The translations under genes were made by a program, and so were the position numbers. A model generated the notes under the pieces. It searched no databases. It saw only the letters and a list, made by a program, of their open reading frames with translations, and had not been told where the DNA came from. A stretch of DNA of 46,522 nucleotides, from assembly GCA_009724975.1 (NCBI GenBank), contig SRXB01000001.1, positions 1 to 46,522 on the forward strand, in the 5' to 3' direction. The stretch comes from a bacterium (lineage in GTDB: Bacteria > Desulfobacterota > Deferrisomatia > Deferrisomatales > BM512). Of this stretch, positions 29,180 through 37,150 are shown piece by piece; position 1 is the stretch's first letter; each line of letters opens with the position of its first letter.

Positions 29180-29208
29180 CCCGGCGGGGCGATAGACGCT
29201 CCGCCGGG
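29180..29208 (+). other. Strong intercistronic hairpin between acsB and acsC
   Basis: CCCGGCGGGGC (29180-29190) pairs over eleven positions (one G-U) with GCTCCGCCGGG (29198-29208), loop seven bases. No T-run follows, so it is not a standard terminator. It may protect the acsB 3' end or set the AcsB:AcsC ratio. Function is inferred from position. Confidence 0.55.
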
Positions 29209-29267
29209 TCCATTGCAAGAAAAAACGCTCTCTTACGAGCGGTTCAGGATGAAAGGAGAATCGGGCC

Positions 29268-30608
29268 ATGGCATTGAGCGGTATCCAGATTTACAAGCTT
29301 CTGCCGCAGACCAACTGCAAAGACTGCGGGGATCCGACCTGCCTGGCTTTCGCAATGAAACTGGCCGCAGGGAAGGCCGAGCTTTCCCAGTGCCCCCACG
29401 TTTCCAGCGAAGCCAAAGACAAACTCGCCGAAGCCAGCGCTCCGCCGATCCGCGTGGTCGAGCTGGGCGAAGGCGCAACCGCCTTCAAAGTCGGCGGCGA
29501 AACCGTCAAGTACCGTCATGAAAAAACCTTCGTCAACCCCACCGGCCTTCTGGTGTTCCTCTCGAACGCCACCGACGCCGCCAAGGTTGACGCCGAGCTC
29601 AAGAGCCTCAACGAAGTGAAGTTCGAGCGCGTCGGCTACACCCTCGCCGCCAACGGCGCCTACCTGCGCGACGCCAAGGGCGACAAGGACTCCTTCCTGG
29701 CCCTGGTCGGCAAAGTCGCCGCCGCCACCCAGAAGGCCATCATAGTCGACTCCGCCAGCGCCGACACCCTCAAGGCCGCCGCCGCCGCCCTCAAGGGCCG
29801 CAAGTTCGCGGTCTCCGGCGCGGGCATCGACGACCTCATCGCCATCTCCAAGGAAACCGGTTGCACCGTCGTCGCCAAGGGCGCCGACATGAACGCCGTT
29901 GCCGACATGGGCGCCAAGCTGGTAGCCGCCGACGTGAAGTCCGCGATAATCGACCCCAGCTGGTCCAACCTTCGCGCCGCCCTCACCGACAACATCGCCG
30001 TCCGCCGCGCCGCCCTCGACAAGAAGCAGCGCGAAGTTGGCTTCCCCACCATCGCGTTCGCCTGCGGCATGACCGACGACTTCTACACCGAGTTCGCCTA
30101 CGCCAACATGCTGCTCGCCAAGTACAGCGGCATCGTTGTCGTCTCCACCCTCGACCCGGCGGCCATCCTGCCCACCACCGTCAACAGGCTCAACATCTTC
30201 ACCGACCCCCAGCGCCCCATGACGATGGACCAGGGCATCTACACCTTCTCCAACCCCGGCCCCGACAGCCCGGTCATCATCACCACCAACTTCGCGCTCA
30301 CCTACTTCGTCGTCAGCGCGGAAATCGAAGCGAGCCGCGTCCCCACCTGGCTCCTCATCATGGACACCGAAGGCATGTCGGTCCTCACCGCATGGTCCGC
30401 CGGCAAGTTCGTCGCCGACGCCATGGCCCCCTTCGTGAAGAAGTCCGGCATAACCGAAAAGGTCGGCCACAAGAAGATAATCATCCCCGGCTACGTGGCC
30501 CAGCTCTCCGGCGAATTCCAGGAAGAGCTCGGCGAGGGCTGGCAGGTTATCATCGGCACCCGCGAGGCCGCCGACCTTCCGAAGTTCCTCAAGGAATACA
30601 AAGGCTAA
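29268..30608 (+). CDS. acsC: Corrinoid iron-sulfur protein large subunit
   Basis: A 446-residue subunit with an N-terminal [4Fe-4S] domain (C17, C20, C25 and C42 in TNCKDCGDPTC and ELSQC), a central TIM-barrel, and a C-terminal corrinoid-binding domain (about 330-446, starting near NFALTYFVVSAEIEA). The Fe-S cluster passes electrons for reductive activation of the cobalt by the AcsV-like protein. It pairs with AcsD. The ribosome site is AAAGGAG. A rho-independent terminator follows, before acsE. Confidence 0.96.
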   Translation: MALSGIQIYKLLPQTNCKDCGDPTCLAFAMKLAAGKAELSQCPHVSSEAKDKLAEASAPPIRVVELGEGATAFKVGGETVKYRHEKTFVNPTGLLVFLSNATDAAKVDAELKSLNEVKFERVGYTLAANGAYLRDAKGDKDSFLALVGKVAAATQKAIIVDSASADTLKAAAAALKGRKFAVSGAGIDDLIAISKETGCTVVAKGADMNAVADMGAKLVAADVKSAIIDPSWSNLRAALTDNIAVRRAALDKKQREVGFPTIAFACGMTDDFYTEFAYANMLLAKYSGIVVVSTLDPAAILPTTVNRLNIFTDPQRPMTMDQGIYTFSNPGPDSPVIITTNFALTYFVVSAEIEASRVPTWLLIMDTEGMSVLTAWSAGKFVADAMAPFVKKSGITEKVGHKKIIIPGYVAQLSGEFQEELGEGWQVIIGTREAADLPKFLKEYKG

Positions 30609-30619
30609 TGTTTTAAAGA

Positions 30620-30653
30620 GGGGAGGCGCATTCCCGCGCCTCCCCCTTTTTTT
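30620..30653 (+). terminator. Intrinsic terminator after acsC
   Basis: GGGGAGGCGC (30620-30629) pairs perfectly over ten bases with GCGCCTCCCC (30636-30645), followed by C and seven T. It lies inside the operon, 36 bp before acsE. No clear promoter follows, so acsE probably depends on read-through. Confidence 0.85.
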
Positions 30654-30688
30654 CCACTAACACCAAAACCACAACGTGGAGGAAATCC

Positions 30689-31570
30689 ATGAAGATTTAC
30701 ACCATCGCCGAGTCTATAAACATAATGTCAAAGACTATCGGCCCCGCAATCCGCGAGCGCGAAAAAGGCCCCATCCAGAAGATGGCCGAAGAAGAGCTCG
30801 CAGCCGGCGCCGACATGATCGACCTTAACCTCGGACCCGCCCGCAAGGCCGGCGACGAGATGATGGCCTGGCTCGTAGGCGTGGTCCAGGAAGTCAAAAA
30901 AGACGTCCGCCTCGCCCTCGACACCACCAACTCCGCCGCCGTGGCTGCCGGCCTCAAGGTCGTCAACCAGCGCGCCCTCGTCAACTCCGTTACCGCGCAC
31001 CCCACCAGCCTCGCCGAGCGCCTTCCCCTCGTGAAGGAATTCGACGCCGATTTCGTCGCCCTCACCATGAGCGAAGAAGGCATCCCCCGCGACGCCAACG
31101 AGCGCGCCGTGGCCCTCTCCACCATCATGGCTTCCGCCGACGAGCTGGGAATACCCCACGAGCGCTACTGGGTTGACCCCATCGTCCTTCCCGTCTCCGT
31201 AGACATCAACCAGGTGAAGGCCTACATGGAATTCGTGCCGATGATCTCCGCGATCGTCCCCGGCGCCACCAACACCTGCGGCCTCTCCAACGTATCCAAC
31301 GGCGCGCCCGACCACCTGCGCCCGATACTGAACCAGGTCTACCTCCTCATGCTCTACTCGCTGGGCCAGGAATCCGCCATCGTGGACGCCTACGACAAGA
31401 ACATGATGGACCTTTGCCAGGGCAAATGGACCGCCGAAGCCGCCCTCATCCAGAAGCTGATGAACGGCGAAGCCGTCACCGCCACCACCGACCGCGAGAA
31501 GATGCTCGTCAAGACCTTCCGCGTCCTCAACGGCGACGTCCTTTACAGCCACTCCTGGCTCGAAGACTAA
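30689..31570 (+). CDS. acsE: Methyltetrahydrofolate:corrinoid iron-sulfur protein methyltransferase
   Basis: A 293-residue pterin-binding TIM-barrel enzyme that moves the methyl group from methyl-THF to the cobalt of AcsCD. N-terminal MKIYTIAESINIMSKTIG, the pterin-binding MIDLNLGPAR and LALDTTNSAAV, and the C-terminal NTCGLSNVSNGAP with its catalytic Asn match the family. The ribosome site is GTGGAGG. It is the last gene of the cluster, set between two terminators. Related MtvA-type or vanillate methyltransferases share the fold, but context fixes the role. Confidence 0.95.
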   Translation: MKIYTIAESINIMSKTIGPAIREREKGPIQKMAEEELAAGADMIDLNLGPARKAGDEMMAWLVGVVQEVKKDVRLALDTTNSAAVAAGLKVVNQRALVNSVTAHPTSLAERLPLVKEFDADFVALTMSEEGIPRDANERAVALSTIMASADELGIPHERYWVDPIVLPVSVDINQVKAYMEFVPMISAIVPGATNTCGLSNVSNGAPDHLRPILNQVYLLMLYSLGQESAIVDAYDKNMMDLCQGKWTAEAALIQKLMNGEAVTATTDREKMLVKTFRVLNGDVLYSHSWLED

Positions 31571-31585
31571 TCGGTTTTTCATGAG

Positions 31586-31620
31586 AAAAAGCGCGGGGAA
31601 TACGCCCCGCGCTTTTTTTT
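31586..31620 (+). terminator. Intrinsic terminator after acsE
   Basis: AAAAAGCGCGGGG (31586-31598) pairs over 13 bases with CCCCGCGCTTTTT (31605-31617), loop six bases, followed by more T. A classic strong terminator closing the Wood-Ljungdahl operon. Confidence 0.92.
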
Positions 31621-31648
31621 GCCCGCCTCCCGCCATCGCAATCTACCC

Positions 31649-31678
31649 TTGACATATGTTTCATTCTCTAAGCATTAT
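31649..31678 (+). promoter_or_regulatory. Promoter of the IclR gene with flanking direct repeats
   Basis: TTGACA (31649-31654) and CATTAT (31673-31678) are 18 bp apart, with a predicted start near 31685. ATGTTTCA occurs at 31656-31663 (inside the spacer) and again at 31698-31705 (leader), 42 bp apart, which is four helical turns. The same-face spacing suggests a site for a dimeric or tetrameric regulator, possibly IclR itself. The promoter is well supported; the operator is a guess. Confidence 0.6.
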
Positions 31679-31728
31679 TACAAAGATAGCCAAAACAATG
31701 TTTCAGGTCGTAATCTGCGAGGTGTAAA

Positions 31729-32514
31729 GTGGGCAAGCGAAAAAAATCCAGCTATATCATCCAGTCGGTGATGAACGCTCTGGATTTGCTGGAGGAATTC
31801 AGGGGCGACGAGACCGAGCTCGGCGTAACCGAACTCTCCAAGCGCCTAAACCTCCACAAAAACAACGTATTCCGGATACTCGCGACCCTCGAAAGCCGCG
31901 GATACATGGAGCAAAACAAGCTCTCCGGCAACTACCGGCTCGGGCTGCGGGTCCTTGAGCTCGGGCAGGTATTCATCAAACACATGGGCCTTCTCAAAAT
32001 GGCCCGCCCCGTCCTTCGCGAAATAGTGGACCGCGCAAACGAGACCGCCTACCTGGGCCTTATCAGGGAAAATCGCGTGGTTTACGTAGATGTCGTCGAG
32101 GCGCAGCGTCCGGTCCGCGTGGTTTCCCGCGTCGGCGTCGGCCTGCCCGTATATGCCTCCGCCGTTGGCAAAGTGCAGATCGCCTACGAATCCGCCGATG
32201 AAATCGACGCCGTCCTTGAAGGCCCTCTGACCCCCTTCACCCCGAAAACCATAATAGACCGCGCCGAACTCAGAACCCACCTTGAAAAGGTTCACCAGCA
32301 GGGCTACGCCATCGACGACGAAGAATACGACGACGGCATACGTTGCGTCGCAGTTCCGATTCACGACTACACCCGCCGGGTAATAGCCGGCCTTTCAATT
32401 TCGGGCCCCGCCTATCGTTTCACTGACGAAAGGCTTGAGAAGGAGCTCATACCCCTCGCCCTTGAGGCCGGAAAGCGCCTCTCGGAGAGGCTCGGGTACG
32501 ATACCTCGCTCTAG
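31729..32514 (+). CDS. IclR-family transcriptional regulator
   Basis: A 261-residue regulator with an N-terminal winged helix (about 12-75: MNALDLLEEF, GVTELSKRLNLHKNNVFRIL) and a C-terminal GAF-like effector domain (about 90-255, with YVDVVEAQRPVRVVSRVGVG and GYAIDDEEYDDGIRCVAVPI). IclR proteins usually sense small carboxylic acids or aromatic compounds. It follows the Wood-Ljungdahl terminator and precedes the methylmalonyl-CoA operon, so either may be its target. The start is GTG at 31729 with GAGGTG upstream. The ligand is unknown. Confidence 0.9.
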   Translation: MGKRKKSSYIIQSVMNALDLLEEFRGDETELGVTELSKRLNLHKNNVFRILATLESRGYMEQNKLSGNYRLGLRVLELGQVFIKHMGLLKMARPVLREIVDRANETAYLGLIRENRVVYVDVVEAQRPVRVVSRVGVGLPVYASAVGKVQIAYESADEIDAVLEGPLTPFTPKTIIDRAELRTHLEKVHQQGYAIDDEEYDDGIRCVAVPIHDYTRRVIAGLSISGPAYRFTDERLEKELIPLALEAGKRLSERLGYDTSL

Positions 32515-32563
32515 CAGATTCTTTAACAACGCTAAAGAGGTTTTATCAGGGCTTAAGTAGCGC

Positions 32564-32616
32564 TTGACCCCAGGGGAAAGTGCGCCTAAAATGGCTTTCC
32601 TGCCATCTGTCGGCAG
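32564..32616 (+). promoter_or_regulatory. Promoter of the XRE-cupin/methylmalonyl-CoA operon with inverted repeat
   Basis: TTGACC (32564-32569) and TAAAAT (32587-32592) are 17 bp apart, a near-consensus promoter, with the start expected near 32599. Just there, CTGCC (32600-32604) and GGCAG (32612-32616) form a 5-bp inverted repeat with a 7-bp spacer. A repressor bound there would block initiation; autoregulation by the XRE protein would fit. The promoter is well supported, the operator weakly. Confidence 0.65.
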
Positions 32617-32634
32617 TTAAAATGGAGTTTTGCA

Positions 32635-33261
32635 GTGAAGGCAAAGACGCCAGCCGCGCCAAAGAGGAAAAAGGTCGAGGAAAGCGCTGAGGATTTCGCT
32701 ATAGGAGCCAAAATCAAGGCCCTGCGAACCTCCATGAAAAAGACCCTTCAGGAAGTGGCCAATGAAACCGGGTTTTCGCCCGCCCTCATCTCGCAGATAG
32801 AAAACAACAACGTATCCCCGCCCATCGCGACCCTCTCGAAAATCGCAAAGGTGCTGGGAGTTCGGGTTGGCTACTTTTTCAAGGACGACAGCGGCCCCGA
32901 CTGCGCCTACGAAGTTCTCCGCTCCGCCGACAGGCCCCTCATATCAAAGGTCATATCGGCGACTGGGGGTCGACATGGCTACATCTACCACGCGCTCACC
33001 CACAGAAAGCGCGACAAGCTGATGGAGCCCTTCATGCTGGCCGTCTCCCCGAACATGCGGGATGACGAAGAGCTATACTCGCACGAGGGGGAGGAATTTC
33101 TTCTGGTGATGGAAGGAGAGGCCGAGATAATTCTCGACAAAGAGAGGATCATCCTCGGAGAAGGCGACGCCGTTTATTTCGAGTCGAGCATCAAGCACAG
33201 GCTTCTTTGCAAGGGAAGCCGCGAGGCCAAGGTTCTGGCCGTTCTGTGCCGTGGCAGCTGA
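32635..33261 (+). CDS. XRE-type transcriptional regulator with cupin sensor domain
   Basis: A 208-residue protein with a basic N-terminal tail, a helix-turn-helix of the Cro/XRE type (about 25-82: IKALRTSMKKTLQEVANETG, ALISQIENNNVSPPIATLSK) and a C-terminal cupin barrel (about 140-205: HEGEEFLLVMEGEAEIIL, GEGDAVYFESSIKHR). This architecture is typical of local regulators that bind a small metabolite in the cupin. It is the first gene of the methylmalonyl-CoA operon. The start is GTG at 32635 with GGAG eight bases upstream. The ligand is not predictable; a CoA-pathway acid is a guess from context. Confidence 0.9.
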   Translation: MKAKTPAAPKRKKVEESAEDFAIGAKIKALRTSMKKTLQEVANETGFSPALISQIENNNVSPPIATLSKIAKVLGVRVGYFFKDDSGPDCAYEVLRSADRPLISKVISATGGRHGYIYHALTHRKRDKLMEPFMLAVSPNMRDDEELYSHEGEEFLLVMEGEAEIILDKERIILGEGDAVYFESSIKHRLLCKGSREAKVLAVLCRGS

Positions 33262-33277
33262 CGATACGGAGTGTGAA

Positions 33278-33490
33278 GTGGAATTAGCGAAAAAGAAAAA
33301 AATCGCAGCCTCGATAGCCGCGATACTGCATTATGAGAGCGAACGCGCGATGGAGCCGGTAGTTCCCGACCTCGCCCCGGCCCAGGCCTCTGTCGCTCAG
33401 CGGTCCATACCGCTTTGGAGCGCCGCCGGAAGGCAAGAGCAGATGTCGATGAGGGTTTTCCTCCAAAAAAGAATGATGAAAGCCTGGTAG
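33278..33490 (+). CDS. Small conserved subunit-like protein of a biotin-dependent decarboxylase/carboxyltransferase
   Basis: A 70-residue protein with a lysine-rich start, an Ala/Ile helix (KIAASIAAILHYE), an Ala/Pro linker and the ending PLWSAAGRQEQMSMR. A short helix plus a 'W..aGR.e.m..R' tail recalls the C-terminal part of small subunits (delta/epsilon, OadG/MmdD-type) of sodium-pumping or soluble biotin-dependent decarboxylases; I recognise this by pattern and could not test it. I chose the GTG at 33278 because GGAG lies six bases upstream; a GTG at 33251 would overlap the XRE gene by 11 bp. No membrane segment is visible, unlike true OadG. It sits directly before the 5S-like subunit. 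Confidence 0.6.
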   Translation: MELAKKKKIAASIAAILHYESERAMEPVVPDLAPAQASVAQRSIPLWSAAGRQEQMSMRVFLQKRMMKAW

Positions 33491-33547
33491 CGTCGACAAG
33501 ACGCCCGCACGAAAATACCTTTCTCGAATAATAAAAAGGAGCGCCAA

Positions 33548-35497
33548 ATGGCAAAAACGGCGAAAAATCCGCTTAAAATCACAGACCTGACCTTCCGCGA
33601 CGGCCACCAGTCCCTCTTTGCCACCCGCATGCGCACCGAGGACATCGAGGCGATAGCCGAGGCCGCCGGCAAGGCCGGATACCACGCCATGGAAGTCTGG
33701 GGCGGCGCCACCTATGACACAATGCATCGCTTTTTGGGCGAGGACCCTTGGAAAAGGCCGAAAATCCTCCGCAATTACGTTCCCAAAAAGGTGAAGTTCC
33801 AGATGCTCCTTCGCGGCCAGAACCTTGTAGGCTACCGCAATTACGCCGATGACGTGGCCGTGGCTTTCGTTGACGAGGCCTGCGAAGCCGGAGTCGAGAT
33901 TTTCCGCATCTTCGACGCCCTAAACGACGAGCGCAACTTCGAAACGGCCGCCAAGGCCGTCAAGAAGAACAAGATGCACTTCCAGGCGGCCCTCTCCTAC
34001 ACCGTCATCGGCAACAAGATGGGCGGCGAGATATTCACCAAGGATTACTGGGTGAAAAAGGCGAAAATCTTCGCCCAGATGGGCGCGGATTCCATCTGCA
34101 TAAAGGACATGGCCGGCCTTCTTTCCCCCGACGACGCCTTTGAGCTGATCACCGCCCTCAAAAAAGCGGTGAAGCTGCCGATAGAGCTTCATTGCCACAC
34201 CACTTCCGGCATGGCCGAATACACCTTCCTCAAGGCCATCGAGGCGGGGGTGGATATCCTCGACACCTGCTCCGCGCCTTTCGCCAACCGCACCAGCCAC
34301 CCAGCGGTAGAGCCAATAGTCGCCATGCTTCGCGGCACCGAGCGCGATACCGGCATAGATTTCAAGAAGCTGGAGGAGATTTCCGACTATCTTGAATCCA
34401 TAGCCCCGAAATACAAGCACCTGCTCGACGACACCCGCCTGGCGGTTGTTGATATCGGCGTTCTCTCGCACCAGGTCCCCGGCGGCATGCTCTCCAACCT
34501 CGTCAACCAGCTCAGGCAGGCTGGCGCGGAAGATAAATTGTCGATGGTTTTTGAAGAGCTTCCCCGCGTCAGAAAAGACCTCGGCTTCCCACCCCTCGTA
34601 ACTCCCACCAGCCAGATTGTCGGAGTTCAGGCGGTTCAAAACGTCCTTTTCGGCGCGCCCGGCTCGATAGAGAAGCGCTATAAGATGATTTCGGCGCAGG
34701 TCAAGGACTACTGCTACGGCCTCTACGGCCAGCCCCCGGGCGAAGTGAACGAAGAGCTTCGCTCTCTCGCGCTCAAGGGCTACCCAAGGGGCGAAAAGCC
34801 GATAACCTGCCGACCCGCCGACATACTTGAGCCGGAACTGGCCAAGGCCAAGGAGGAGATCGGAGATCTGGCCAAAGACAAAAAAGACCTTCTCCTTTAC
34901 ACGCTCTTCCCCACCACCGGCAAAAAATTCCTTGCGGTGCGCGAGGGCAGGGAGGCCGCTCCCGCCGAGTGGAAGGCCCGCACCCTTGAAGACGCGAAAA
35001 GGGAAGACGAGCTGGTGAAAAAAGCCAAGGCCGGACTTCTGGTGGAGAAGAAGGATCCGCCGAAGGTCGGCGCTAACGCCAGAACCTATCAGGTTTACGT
35101 CGAAGGCGAGCACTTCGAGGTGGCGGTGGAGGGAGACAACCTCGGCGCGCCCATAATCACCTCTGTCGTGCCCTCGGCGGCTCCGGCTCCGGCAGCCGCT
35201 CCGGTGGCCGCGCCAGTCGCCGCCGCCCCAAAGGCCGCTCCCGCCAAGGCCCCGGCCAAGCCTGTCGCCTCAGCGCCGGCGGGCGCCGGAACCCTAAGCG
35301 CGCCCATGCCCGGCCTTATCGTGGATTACAGGGTGAAGGTCGGCGATGTAGTTAAAGCTGGCGACGTAGTGGTCATCCTTGAAGCGATGAAGATGGAAAA
35401 CAGCCTTGAGGCCCCCGCTTCCGGCACCGTGACCGAGATTTTCTACAAGAAGGGCGACACCGTCTCCAAAGACGCGGCCCTTCTCGCAATAGCCTGA
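33548..35497 (+). CDS. Carboxyltransferase 5S-like subunit fused to biotin carrier (OadA/PycB type)
   Basis: A 649-residue protein with an HMGL-like TIM barrel (about 8-300), a conserved PycB/OadA domain (to about 475), an Ala/Pro-rich swinging linker (about 540-580) and a biotinyl domain with EAMKMEN (biotin lysine K615). Metal and carbamyl-lysine residues are in FRDGHQSLFATRMR, SICIKDMAGLL and IELHCHTTSGM. It transfers a carboxyl group between biotin and pyruvate/oxaloacetate. The family covers oxaloacetate decarboxylase alpha, PycB and transcarboxylase 5S. The 12S-like gene follows and no biotin carboxylase is near, so it probably acts as methylmalonyl-CoA:pyruvate transcarboxylase, as 5S plus 1.3S do in Propionibacterium. 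That choice is inference. Confidence 0.88.
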   Translation: MAKTAKNPLKITDLTFRDGHQSLFATRMRTEDIEAIAEAAGKAGYHAMEVWGGATYDTMHRFLGEDPWKRPKILRNYVPKKVKFQMLLRGQNLVGYRNYADDVAVAFVDEACEAGVEIFRIFDALNDERNFETAAKAVKKNKMHFQAALSYTVIGNKMGGEIFTKDYWVKKAKIFAQMGADSICIKDMAGLLSPDDAFELITALKKAVKLPIELHCHTTSGMAEYTFLKAIEAGVDILDTCSAPFANRTSHPAVEPIVAMLRGTERDTGIDFKKLEEISDYLESIAPKYKHLLDDTRLAVVDIGVLSHQVPGGMLSNLVNQLRQAGAEDKLSMVFEELPRVRKDLGFPPLVTPTSQIVGVQAVQNVLFGAPGSIEKRYKMISAQVKDYCYGLYGQPPGEVNEELRSLALKGYPRGEKPITCRPADILEPELAKAKEEIGDLAKDKKDLLLYTLFPTTGKKFLAVREGREAAPAEWKARTLEDAKREDELVKKAKAGLLVEKKDPPKVGANARTYQVYVEGEHFEVAVEGDNLGAPIITSVVPSAAPAPAAAPVAAPVAAAPKAAPAKAPAKPVASAPAGAGTLSAPMPGLIVDYRVKVGDVVKAGDVVVILEAMKMENSLEAPASGTVTEIFYKKGDTVSKDAALLAIA

Positions 35498-35524
35498 GAA
35501 TTCTAATTACAAAGGAGAGAGGTC

Positions 35525-37078
35525 ATGGCGACCCTTCAGGACAAATTCGATCTTCTAAATAAGAAGAACGCCGAGGCCGAGGCCGGAGGCGGGCCCGAAC
35601 GCGAGGCCAAGCACAAGGCCAGGGGGAAGCTCACCGCCCGCGAACGCCTGAACCGATTCTTCGATGACGGCTCCTTCGTCGAGGTGGACAAGTTCGTAAC
35701 CCACCAGTGCAAGAACTTCGGCATGGAAAAGCAGCTTTTCCTTGGCGACGGCGTAATAACGGGATTCGGAACCGTAGGCGGCAGATATGTTTACGCCTAC
35801 GCGCAGGATTTCAACGTCATCGGCGGCTCGATGTCCAAGACGATGGCGCAGAAAATCTGCAAGGTCATGGACATGGCCCTCAAGAACGGCGCGCCCTTCG
35901 TCGGCTTCAACGATTCCGGCGGAGCGCGAATACAGGAGGGAGTCGGATCCCTCGCCGGCTACGCCGACATCTTTCACCGCAACGTAATGAGCTCGGGCGT
36001 CGTCCCGCAGATTTCAGCCATCATCGGCACCTGCGCCGGGGGCGCGGTTTACAGCCCAGCCCTCACCGACTTCATTTACATGGTGGACGGCTCCAGCCAC
36101 ATGTTCATCACCGGCCCCAAGGTGATAAAGTCCGTCACCAACGAAGACGTCACCATGGACGACCTGGGCGGCGCCGCTGTTCACAACTCCACCTCCGGCG
36201 TGGCGCACTTCAATTCCGTCAGCGACGAGGACCTGATCGACCAGATCAAATACCTCCTCTCCTTCCTCCCCTCCAACAACGTGGAAGATCCGCCCTTCGT
36301 CGCCACTGACGACCCTTCCACGAGGAAGCTCACCGAAATCAACGATCTCGTGCCGCCCAATCCCAACAAGGGCTACGACATGAAGGCGATAATAACCTCG
36401 ATGGCAGATAACGGCGCTTTTTACGAGGTACACGCCAGCTACGCCCCCAACATCGTCGTCGGTTTCGCCAGAATGGGCGGGCAGGTGGTGGGAATCGTAG
36501 CCAACCAGCCGATGCACCTCGCGGGCTGCCTTGATTGCGACGCATCAATGAAGGGCGCGCGCTTCGTGCGCTTTTGCGACGCCTTCAACATCCCCATCAT
36601 CACCCTCGAAGACGTGCCGGGCTACCTCCCGGGCACCGACCAGGAATACAAGGGCATCATCAAACACGGCGCGAAGCTCATCTACGCCTATTCCGAAGCG
36701 ACGGTACCCAAAATCACCGTCATCACCCGCAAGGCTTACGGCGGGGCCTACTGCGTCATGAGCTCCAAGCACCTTCGCGGCGACCTCAACCTCGCCTACC
36801 CCACAGCGGAGATCGCCGTCATGGGGCCGCAGGGCGCGGTGGACATAATCTTCGCCAAGGAAATTTCCGCCGCCGAAGACAAGAAGGCCGCCCGTCAGCA
36901 GAAAATCGACGATTACACCGAGCAGTTCGCCAACCCATACAGAGCGGCGGAACTAGGCTACATCGACGAAGTGATAATGCCCGAAGACACCCGAATCCGC
37001 ATAATTCAGGGACTTATGGCTCTGAAAAACAAGCGCGATTCCAACCCGCCCAGAAAACACGGAAACATTCCGCTTTAA
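35525..37078 (+). CDS. Methylmalonyl-CoA/propionyl-CoA carboxyltransferase beta (12S-like) subunit
   Basis: A 517-residue acyl-CoA carboxyltransferase with two crotonase-like halves. Landmarks are KLTARERLNRFFDDGSFVE near the N-terminus, the oxyanion and CoA regions GFNDSGGARIQEGVGSLAGY and GTCAGGAVYSPALTDF in the first half, PGYLPGTDQEYKGIIKHGAK and RKAYGGAYCVMSSK in the second, and the typical ending RKHGNIPL. It moves CO2 between carboxybiotin and propionyl-CoA/methylmalonyl-CoA. The family includes PCC beta, MmdA and transcarboxylase 12S. Pairing with the 5S-biotin fusion 27 bp upstream supports the transcarboxylase reading. Confidence 0.92.
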   Translation: MATLQDKFDLLNKKNAEAEAGGGPEREAKHKARGKLTARERLNRFFDDGSFVEVDKFVTHQCKNFGMEKQLFLGDGVITGFGTVGGRYVYAYAQDFNVIGGSMSKTMAQKICKVMDMALKNGAPFVGFNDSGGARIQEGVGSLAGYADIFHRNVMSSGVVPQISAIIGTCAGGAVYSPALTDFIYMVDGSSHMFITGPKVIKSVTNEDVTMDDLGGAAVHNSTSGVAHFNSVSDEDLIDQIKYLLSFLPSNNVEDPPFVATDDPSTRKLTEINDLVPPNPNKGYDMKAIITSMADNGAFYEVHASYAPNIVVGFARMGGQVVGIVANQPMHLAGCLDCDASMKGARFVRFCDAFNIPIITLEDVPGYLPGTDQEYKGIIKHGAKLIYAYSEATVPKITVITRKAYGGAYCVMSSKHLRGDLNLAYPTAEIAVMGPQGAVDIIFAKEISAAEDKKAARQQKIDDYTEQFANPYRAAELGYIDEVIMPEDTRIRIIQGLMALKNKRDSNPPRKHGNIPL

Positions 37079-37150
37079 ATGGCGGCCTGAATAAAAACCC
37101 ACCGGCAGGCGGGCAAGTGCGTACGCGCCGGACAAATTTTGGAGCAAAAG

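Noticed and set aside
29180..29208. Rho-independent terminator after acsB
   Set aside because: The stem is strong but no T-run follows, and acsC must be expressed with acsB.
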